A stretch of DNA of 64,000 nucleotides from an uncultured bacterium (GTDB lineage Bacteria; Bdellovibrionota_C; UBA2361; JANWWW01). Under the pieces are notes generated by a model that was not told the DNA's origin, searched no databases, and worked only from the letters and a program-made list of their open reading frames with translations. The stretch is from positions 1-64,000 of the forward strand of contig CALHSA010000001.1 of the NCBI GenBank assembly GCA_938038205.1. The letters are read 5' to 3'. Positions 58,470-64,000 of the stretch are shown piece by piece; positions within the stretch are counted from its first letter, which is position 1, and the number at the start of each line of letters is the position of its first letter. Both the position numbers and the translations under genes were made by a program.

Positions 58470-60103
58470 GATCGACTTGGTTTAGGCTTTGGAAGAATAA
58501 ATGGCGGCTGGCTTGGTTCTTCGCTAGCTTGAAGTTCAATGTTTCTCAAAATAATCGCTGGAGATATTGTTGTAACTGGGATTGAACCAGATTCAGCTAC
58601 ACAAAAGCTGTTATCAACCTCTAATTTATCACCCACAGCTATTATCTGATTAAGGGATTGAAGTGGAGTTCCGACAAAAGATAAACCTCTGACAACCTCC
58701 TCGGACCCATCTGGGTAAATCAGTTTACAATAAGAGATTTTTCCTGAGAAAGTTTGAGGATCATAGGAGCTTGTTTTAGTCTCTCCATCTAAGGCATCCT
58801 CTATAATTACTCCGTACGGTTTATTCTGTCGTTTTATTTCTGAGATTAGAATTTTCTTTAAAGTGTCAAGACTATAATTTTTTTTTGAACGGATTATAAA
58901 TACTCCCATTCTAGACATTGGTGGGTTTGCATCTGAGGATCTTGCATGACCGTTAGGTTTGAAATTTTTCTTGTAGCACTGAGATCTACTCGTCAAAAAA
59001 TTCCTTAAAATCCCATCCTCAATTAAAGTGACTGCTTGAGCTGGAATTCCTTGATCATCAAAGTCGTATGCTCCCCAGCATTTTTCCCCATTAAAACTTT
59101 TGAGAGTCGGATCATCTTGAATTAAGAGATCTCCCGCAAGCACTCGTCTACCAAGCTGACCTTTAAAGGTTAACCCTTCTAATTTTTTTAGTAGTCTGTC
59201 ACCTTCAAGCCGGTGCCCTAAAGTTTCATGAAATAATAACCCTGCGGGAATTGGATAAAGTAATGCCGGGCCTGAATAAGAGTAAATCTGCCTGCTAAGG
59301 GCTAATTCTTTAAGTTTTCTGTACTTTTCATTGATAAGCTTTTTAATGCCATTGAAATCAGGAATATCCGACTTAGATGATTTATTAATTACCAAGTTTT
59401 GAGATACAACTTGGTTATCCCAACTTTGGCATTGAAGCTCAATCGAAATTGAGTATAGTGAGGATGGCTCAACTATTACTGACTTTTCAGTACTAACAAA
59501 GATTTTAGTCTCATGCTCTATAGTAACCGAAACTGAATCGTAAGTAATCTCAGGTAAATTTGAGATAAACTTGGAAAGCTTCTTTACTAATTTCTCCCAA
59601 TAAGAAATGTCTTCTTCTTTACGTCTTGTAAACTTAGTAGATTTTATTGGCTTAGAGTTCCAGAAACTGATGTAGTTCTTAACGGGATTATCAGAGAAGA
59701 TAGCCAAAGTTTGTTTCTCTTGAAAATCCCTCAAAGCCTCTCTATACCTAGCTTCAGTTAGTCGCCATAGGGTCGTTTCAAATGCGTAAATGTTATCATC
59801 TTCTAAAGGGAGATTTGTGTACTTAGAGGAAATTGATTCATCCTCAGATAAATCTTTTATCCAGTAGTTTTGATCATTTTTATAACTACCAACCCTGCAA
59901 TCACAGTAAACTACTCGTTTTCGTGTTTTATCTCTTTCAAAGATACTACCAGCAGAGGCTGTTAAAGAAATTCGGTCGATGTGCCTCATTAGAAAAGAAA
60001 CGTAGTAAGGAGGGCTGAAACCTGGTAACCTCAGGTTTAAAGCTCTTTTTGCGCTTTTTTCAAGAACCTTGATGATATTCATTAACGCTTTTTTCCCAAG
60101 CAC
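58466..60103 (-). CDS. tldD: TldD-family metallopeptidase
   Basis: A 545-residue member of the TldD/PmbA family. The zinc motif is HETLGHRLEGD (HExxxH), followed by LLIQDDPTL and GAYDFDDQGIPAQAVTLIEDGIL with the family DxxG sequence. The end has GTPLQSLNQIIAVGD. Proteases of this group mature peptides (microcins) and degrade CcdA. It is longer than E. coli TldD (about 480). The GTG start is used; an internal ATG at 60082 is an alternative. A PmbA partner gene is not seen. Confidence 0.85.
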   Translation of the reverse strand: MLGKKALMNIIKVLEKSAKRALNLRLPGFSPPYYVSFLMRHIDRISLTASAGSIFERDKTRKRVVYCDCRVGSYKNDQNYWIKDLSEDESISSKYTNLPLEDDNIYAFETTLWRLTEARYREALRDFQEKQTLAIFSDNPVKNYISFWNSKPIKSTKFTRRKEEDISYWEKLVKKLSKFISNLPEITYDSVSVTIEHETKIFVSTEKSVIVEPSSLYSISIELQCQSWDNQVVSQNLVINKSSKSDIPDFNGIKKLINEKYRKLKELALSRQIYSYSGPALLYPIPAGLLFHETLGHRLEGDRLLKKLEGLTFKGQLGRRVLAGDLLIQDDPTLKSFNGEKCWGAYDFDDQGIPAQAVTLIEDGILRNFLTSRSQCYKKNFKPNGHARSSDANPPMSRMGVFIIRSKKNYSLDTLKKILISEIKRQNKPYGVIIEDALDGETKTSSYDPQTFSGKISYCKLIYPDGSEEVVRGLSFVGTPLQSLNQIIAVGDKLEVDNSFCVAESGSIPVTTISPAIILRNIELQASEEPSQPPFILPKPKPSRS

Positions 60104-60149
60104 ACCTTGTAAGTTTATATTTTAAATTTTTTGAGACCGATAAAAAAAA

Positions 60150-62447
60150 CTATAGATCAGGACTTTCTAGATACTTCAAATCTGATATCTGGGGGACTTC
60201 ATTTGAATCATTTGAGCTTGGCTGAGATTTCTTTATACTCTCTAAGTCTTCAACTCTAACGTACCCCTCATAAGCTCCCGGTACTTGTTCATTTAAAATC
60301 TCTCCTGTAATTGGATTAAAAAAAACTTTAACAACCCCTTCTGGAGGTAAAAAGGTTGAGGAGATGTTAAATACCCCTAACCCATCGGTTTTCTGTATTT
60401 TCTCGTAAACACTAACCATGAAATCTTTCCAAATTGGTGCGGCAACCTTACCTCCAGTCATTTTATCGCCAAGGGTTTTCTTTACATCAAATCCAACCCA
60501 AACTCCGGCTACGAAGTCAGGAGTACAACCAACGAACCATGCGTCCATAAATTCGTTCGTTGTTCCAGTTTTTCCTGAAACCTCAACAGGGAAATCTCTT
60601 AAAATAGTTGCTGTCCCTCTTAGTATGACGTATTTCATCATTTGAGTCAGGATGAAACTTGCTCGAGGGTCAACAACTTGTTTTACGTTATCAATTAGGT
60701 TTTTATCGCTATCATAAATTATATCGCCTTTTGAGTTTTTTACAGTTTTTACATATCGGGTTTTAGCTAACACCCCTTCAGAGCAAATAACTCCGTAAGC
60801 TCTGGTCAACTCAAGAGGTGTAACATCTCCACTCCCCAGGGCTAAGGTTAGATTCCTCGGAAGCTTACTATCAATGCCTAGAGATCGGGCTGTTTGAATA
60901 ATACTGGAGGGACCAATGCTAGCAGTTAAAATAACTGCCGGAAGATTTCTACTCTGCTCTAATGCCTTTGTTAAAGTCATTCTTCCTTTAAATTCTCCGT
61001 CGTAGTTACTGGGACTCCAGATTTGCCCCCCCACCCTAAATGTTCTAGGTGAGTCTGAGATCAAGGTCATTGGATGATATGAGAATTTATCAACCGCAGT
61101 TAAATAAACAATGGGCTTAAAGGCTGATCCGGCTTGTCTAAAAGATTGTGTGGCTCTATTAAATTGAGATACTTTAAAACTAAAACCACCATGAAGAGCA
61201 AGAACCTCACCTCCTTTTGGATTTAGTAGTATTCCAGTTGCTTGAATCTCTGGGGTTTGCTTAATTTTAAGTTCAGAGGGATCAAACTCAACGTACTCAT
61301 TAACTTTGATTTTGCTGATTATGGTATCATCCTTCCAATAATCAGAGAGCTGATCTGAAAATTTTATTAAATACCTATTATTACCCATGTGTAATTCAAT
61401 ACTCTGATTTCTGTAATCAATTTTGGTTATTTTGGCTAAAGGCCAGTGTGAACCCCTTGAATCATCAGGAATTGATCCTCTAAAACCATACTTTTTATCT
61501 AACGCCAATAAATGATTATTAACTGCTCTTTCAACCGCTCGCTGAAAATCAGAGATAAGAAAAGTTTCTACTGTTAAACCCTCAGCATCAATATCAAGCT
61601 CTGGGAAAAGTTCCTCAAGTTCCTTCCTAACCTCGGCTAAATAGTATGGAGCAAAGAAAAAATTACTTAAATCTGCTTTAAAAATCTCAAGTTTTGCTCT
61701 ATAGGCTTCATCTGCCTCTTGTTGGGATATAAAACCTCCCTTTACCATTTGGTCTAGGACGTATCTCTGGCGGGCTTTTGCAGATTTATAATTGCGTATT
61801 GGTGAGTATTTAGTAGGTGCCTGGGGTAGTCCAGCTAAAAGCGTAATCTCAGCTAAATTTAAATCAGAAAGACTTTTCCTGAAATAATTTTTAGCAGCTG
61901 CAGCAACGCCATATGAATTATTTCCTAAAAAAACTAAATTCAAATAAAGTTCCAAAATCTGCTCTTTGGATAAATGCCTCTCTATTTGATATGCTAGTAG
62001 AGCTTCCTGAATTTTTCTGACCAAACTTTTCTCCCTGGTTAGAAGTAAATTTTTTACCACTTGTTGTGTTATAGTGCTGCCACCCTGTTTTATTCTTCCT
62101 TCTTTAAGGTTTACAACTAAGGCTCGTATGATTCCAACATAATCAATACCTTTGTGAAGAAAAAAATTTAAATCTTCAGCTGCTATAAATGCCTTAACTA
62201 CTAAAGGAGGGATATCCTTAAATTTTGTGTAATACCTTTTCTCTCGAAAAAACTCACCCATGATTAAACCATCTCTTGAGTAGACGGAGGTTAGAACAGG
62301 TAATACATCACTTCCAAGGTTTGTAATTGTTGGCATATCTTTAACAACCGCATGGTAAAACCAGAAAAAAAACACTAAAGAGGGAAGTGAAAACAGAATT
62401 AATAAATCAACCAGGAGGTTAAATATAAAAAAAGCTAACTTAAACAT
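60150..62447 (-). CDS. mrcA: Bifunctional penicillin-binding protein 1A
   Basis: A 765-residue class A penicillin-binding protein that polymerises and crosslinks peptidoglycan. A cytoplasmic stub and one membrane helix at about 8-32 come first. The glycosyltransferase domain follows, with AAEDLNFFLHKGID (catalytic Glu near 91), GGSTITQQVVKNLLLTREKS and RHLSKEQILELYLN. An OB-like insert covers about 310-400. The transpeptidase has SxxK in AGSAFKP near 440 and KTGT in SGKTGTTNEF near 627. Length is slightly below E. coli PBP1a (850). Confidence 0.95.
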   Translation of the reverse strand: MFKLAFFIFNLLVDLLILFSLPSLVFFFWFYHAVVKDMPTITNLGSDVLPVLTSVYSRDGLIMGEFFREKRYYTKFKDIPPLVVKAFIAAEDLNFFLHKGIDYVGIIRALVVNLKEGRIKQGGSTITQQVVKNLLLTREKSLVRKIQEALLAYQIERHLSKEQILELYLNLVFLGNNSYGVAAAAKNYFRKSLSDLNLAEITLLAGLPQAPTKYSPIRNYKSAKARQRYVLDQMVKGGFISQQEADEAYRAKLEIFKADLSNFFFAPYYLAEVRKELEELFPELDIDAEGLTVETFLISDFQRAVERAVNNHLLALDKKYGFRGSIPDDSRGSHWPLAKITKIDYRNQSIELHMGNNRYLIKFSDQLSDYWKDDTIISKIKVNEYVEFDPSELKIKQTPEIQATGILLNPKGGEVLALHGGFSFKVSQFNRATQSFRQAGSAFKPIVYLTAVDKFSYHPMTLISDSPRTFRVGGQIWSPSNYDGEFKGRMTLTKALEQSRNLPAVILTASIGPSSIIQTARSLGIDSKLPRNLTLALGSGDVTPLELTRAYGVICSEGVLAKTRYVKTVKNSKGDIIYDSDKNLIDNVKQVVDPRASFILTQMMKYVILRGTATILRDFPVEVSGKTGTTNEFMDAWFVGCTPDFVAGVWVGFDVKKTLGDKMTGGKVAAPIWKDFMVSVYEKIQKTDGLGVFNISSTFLPPEGVVKVFFNPITGEILNEQVPGAYEGYVRVEDLESIKKSQPSSNDSNEVPQISDLKYLESPDL

Positions 62448-62568
62448 TTAATGATTAGTACTAGCTGATTCTGATTTTACAACTTACAAAAAACTTTTTA
62501 TATCGTTACACCGTTTAAGTGTTCATTTGATAAAGGTGGTTTAGGTAAATTCTAATAAATTCTCAAAG

Positions 62569-62655
62569 TGCGGAGGGCGGGACTCGAACCCGCACGCTTG
62601 TCTCCAAGCCCAGGATTTTAAGTCCTGTATGTCTACCAGTTCCATCACCTCCGCT
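62569..62655 (-). tRNA. tRNA-Leu (anticodon UAA)
   Basis: An 87-nt class II tRNA read on the minus strand. The 7-bp acceptor stem is GCGGAGG with CCTCCGC, then discriminator A. The anticodon arm is CAGGACTTAAAATCCTG, giving anticodon TAA (UAA). A long variable arm (GGGCTTGGAGACAAGC region) and the T arm GCGGGTTCGAGTCCCGC are clear. CCA is not encoded. It lies between pbp1A and rnhA. Confidence 0.96.
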
Positions 62656-62662
62656 TAACTGT

Positions 62663-62668
62663 ATAATT
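62663..62668 (+). promoter_or_regulatory. Probable -10 element of rnhA
   Basis: A perfect TATAAT lying 15 nt before the rnhA ATG, with a weak -35 at the expected spacing. On the other strand the same place offers TACAAT with TTGAAG 18 nt upstream, a likely promoter of the tRNA. Confidence 0.5.
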
Positions 62669-62683
62669 GTACCGAATGATAAC

Positions 62684-63196
62684 ATGTACCTTCAAACTTT
62701 CAAAAAACGACTAGATTTAAATCTCAAATTTTCAGATCATTTCCCAACTGATTACGATTACGTCGTATACACTGATGGGGCTTGTTCAGGTAATCCTGGG
62801 CCAGGTGGGATTGGAATTCTAATAATAAATAAAGAGGGAGAGGTATATGAAAATAGTAAGGCTTATGAAAATGCCACAAACAATCAAATGGAATTAGAGT
62901 CAGCTATTCAAGCACTAAAATCTTTGCCTTCAGGGGTAAGGGTTCTTCTTCGAACGGACTCAGAGTATATATCTAAGGCTTTCTCTCAGGGGTGGTTATT
63001 AAACTGGATCAAAAATAATTGGCGAAGCTCATCTCGTAAAGCGGTAAAAAATAAAGAATTGTGGCAGCAGCTGTTAGGTGAGGTGCAGAAAAGAGATGTT
63101 AGTGTGGAGTGGATAAAAGGACATGATAAGGATATGTTCAATAAAGAGGCAGACAGATTAGCTCGCTTGGCGATTAAAAATTTAAATATCAAATAA
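62684..63196 (+). CDS. rnhA: Ribonuclease HI
   Basis: A 170-residue RNase H that removes RNA from RNA-DNA hybrids. All four catalytic acids are present: Asp31 in YTDGACSGNPGPGG, Glu70 in NQMELESAI, Asp92 in LRTDSEYI and Asp157 in KEADRLA. The basic handle region WIKNNWRSSSRKAVKNKELW is kept. About 25 extra N-terminal residues precede the core. The end overlaps trmL by 15 nt, convergent. Confidence 0.95.
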   Translation: MYLQTFKKRLDLNLKFSDHFPTDYDYVVYTDGACSGNPGPGGIGILIINKEGEVYENSKAYENATNNQMELESAIQALKSLPSGVRVLLRTDSEYISKAFSQGWLLNWIKNNWRSSSRKAVKNKELWQQLLGEVQKRDVSVEWIKGHDKDMFNKEADRLARLAIKNLNIK

Positions 63197-63646
63197 GCTT
63201 TGAAAATTATTCTTTCGTAAAGTTTCATACAGAGTTATCGCTACACAATTACTTAAGTTCAAGCTTCGTACTGTTCCTGGTTTTGTAGGAATTGTGAGAA
63301 TTTTTACTCCACTTTTTAACACGTTTTCATCTAATCCAGTTGTCTCTTTACCAAATATAAATACAGAATCCAATCCTAGATAAAGATCGAAAATACTTTT
63401 AGATCCTCCCGTTTCAATTGCATAATGAGGTTTAAAACTGTTCTTACTCCAATATTCAAACCAGTTTTCCCAAACCTGTACTTCCACCAGGTGCCAATAG
63501 TCTAGCCCGGCTCTTTTGACAGCTCTATCTGTTAATTCAAAGGGGAAAGGTTTAATTAAATGTAACTTTGATCCTGTTGCAGCGCAAGTTCTTGCAATAG
63601 CTCCTACGTTTTGGGGAATCAGCGGTTGATATAAAACAATCTCCAT
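63182..63646 (-). CDS. trmL: tRNA (cytidine34/uridine34-2'-O)-methyltransferase TrmL
   Basis: A 154-residue SPOUT methyltransferase that modifies the wobble base of tRNA-Leu. Knot motifs: VLYQPLIPQNVGAIARTCAA, FGKETTGLDENVL and IPTKPGTVRSLNLSNCVAITLYE. Its substrate tRNA-Leu(UAA) is encoded 0.5 kb away, a fitting neighbour. The length is that of minimal TrmL. It diverges from the partial reductase gene with 19 nt between starts. Confidence 0.92.
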   Translation of the reverse strand: MEIVLYQPLIPQNVGAIARTCAATGSKLHLIKPFPFELTDRAVKRAGLDYWHLVEVQVWENWFEYWSKNSFKPHYAIETGGSKSIFDLYLGLDSVFIFGKETTGLDENVLKSGVKILTIPTKPGTVRSLNLSNCVAITLYETLRKNNFQSLFDI

Positions 63647-63665
63647 TTGTAAAATTCTCTCACAA

Positions 63666-64000
63666 GTGAATCAAGGAATAGTATTAGAAATAGCCAATTC
63701 AGGAAAAACCGGTATAATTTTAAGAGTTGGAAATCCTGATAATTCTGCGATGCCGAATTTTATACCAGGACAATATACAGCTCTTGGCTTAGAATCAGAG
63801 GGGGTTGAGTCAACCAGAGCTTACTCTATTTGCTCTTTACCTGGAGAACCCTTCTGGGAATTTTTAATTACAGTTGTTCAAGGAGGTAAGGTAAGTAGTA
63901 GTTTAGCTAAATTAAGACCGGGAGATACTATTTTTTATAAACCAACTCCAAAAGGTAACTTGATATTACAAAGATCAAAAGATTATAAAAACCTAATTTT
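63666..64000 (+). CDS. Ferredoxin-NADP reductase-like oxidoreductase (partial)
   Basis: The start of a flavin reductase, cut off by the window end after 111 codons. It begins at GTG with a TAAAAT hexamer ending 10 nt before. The visible part is the FAD-binding beta barrel: NFIPGQYTALGLESEG, then TRAYSICSLPGEPFWEF with the RxYS flavin motif, then VVQGGKVSSSLAKLRPGDTI. The NAD(P)-binding half lies outside. Ferredoxin-NADP reductase (Fpr type) is most likely; a related reductase is possible. Confidence 0.8.
   Translation, partial: MNQGIVLEIANSGKTGIILRVGNPDNSAMPNFIPGQYTALGLESEGVESTRAYSICSLPGEPFWEFLITVVQGGKVSSSLAKLRPGDTIFYKPTPKGNLILQRSKDYKNLI

Noticed and set aside
1-64000. rRNA genes, insertion sequences, phage genes, CRISPR arrays or a replication origin
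   Set aside because: None was seen: no transposase or integrase motifs, no regularly spaced repeats, no DnaA-box cluster and no rRNA sequence recognised.

Overview
The window is a densely packed, AT-rich bacterial chromosome segment from a Gram-negative (diderm) organism. The diderm call rests on the Lpt lipopolysaccharide-export genes, a Pal lipoprotein and two outer-membrane secretins. A flagellin, a FliL-like protein, sigma-28 and sigma-54 factors, type IV pilus genes and type II secretion genes point to a motile, free-living or predatory proteobacterium-like cell. A delta-group or Bdellovibrionota-type relative is my guess; no rRNA gene is present to settle it. Genes overlap or abut almost everywhere. 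Many start codons lie 5-10 nt after a -10-like hexamer with no Shine-Dalgarno sequence, which suggests leaderless transcripts.

Layout. 1-666: no gene seen. 667-3717: subtilisin-like protease, Pal, M20 dipeptidase. 3760-8703: the most unusual block, a compact overlapping operon that starts with a sigma-28-type factor. It continues with a SctJ ring lipoprotein, a 79-residue unknown, a SpoA-domain (SctQ/FliN-like) protein, a probable inner-rod (SctI-like) protein, a short SctV/FlhA export gate, a TPR lipoprotein and an unknown. It looks like part of a divergent non-flagellar type III secretion system. 8700-9461: two unknown genes and a tandem duplication over a start codon. 9506-14764: pilus genes pilM-N-O-Q plus a novel lipoprotein; pilP is not seen. 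14820-22134: priA, ftsY, a short smc, pgsA and a lytic transglycosylase. 22268-23220: flagellin with its own terminator and a clear sigma-28 promoter.

23339-30538: a membrane-anchored unknown, a tiny Hpt-like protein, lptE, hpf, rpoN, lptB-lptA-lptC and a glycosyltransferase. 30587-34833: fliL-like gene, a DUF922-like protease candidate, a methyltransferase, an FHA protein, RNase G/E and a YggS-family PLP protein. 34825-41862: respiratory complex I genes nuoG-H-J-K-L-M-N, with nuoI missing from its usual place and several short subunits. 41918-49347: an ABC-2 export permease, a BamD-like lipoprotein and type II secretion genes gspC-D-E-F. 49350-64000: NADP isocitrate dehydrogenase, a secreted FAD oxidoreductase, an Hpt protein, L28, endonuclease IV, TrpS, an ABC exporter, a sigma-54-activator-type regulator, L19, TldD, PBP1A, tRNA-Leu(UAA), RNase HI, TrmL and the start of a ferredoxin-NADP reductase-like gene.

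How the parts fit: envelope biogenesis (Lpt, Pal, PBP1A, lytic transglycosylase) supports three trans-envelope machines (type III-like, type IV pilus, type II). The sigma-28 factor is the natural reader of the flagellin promoter. RpoN together with the NtrC-type regulator and two free-standing Hpt proteins suggests a phosphorelay whose kinase lies outside the window.
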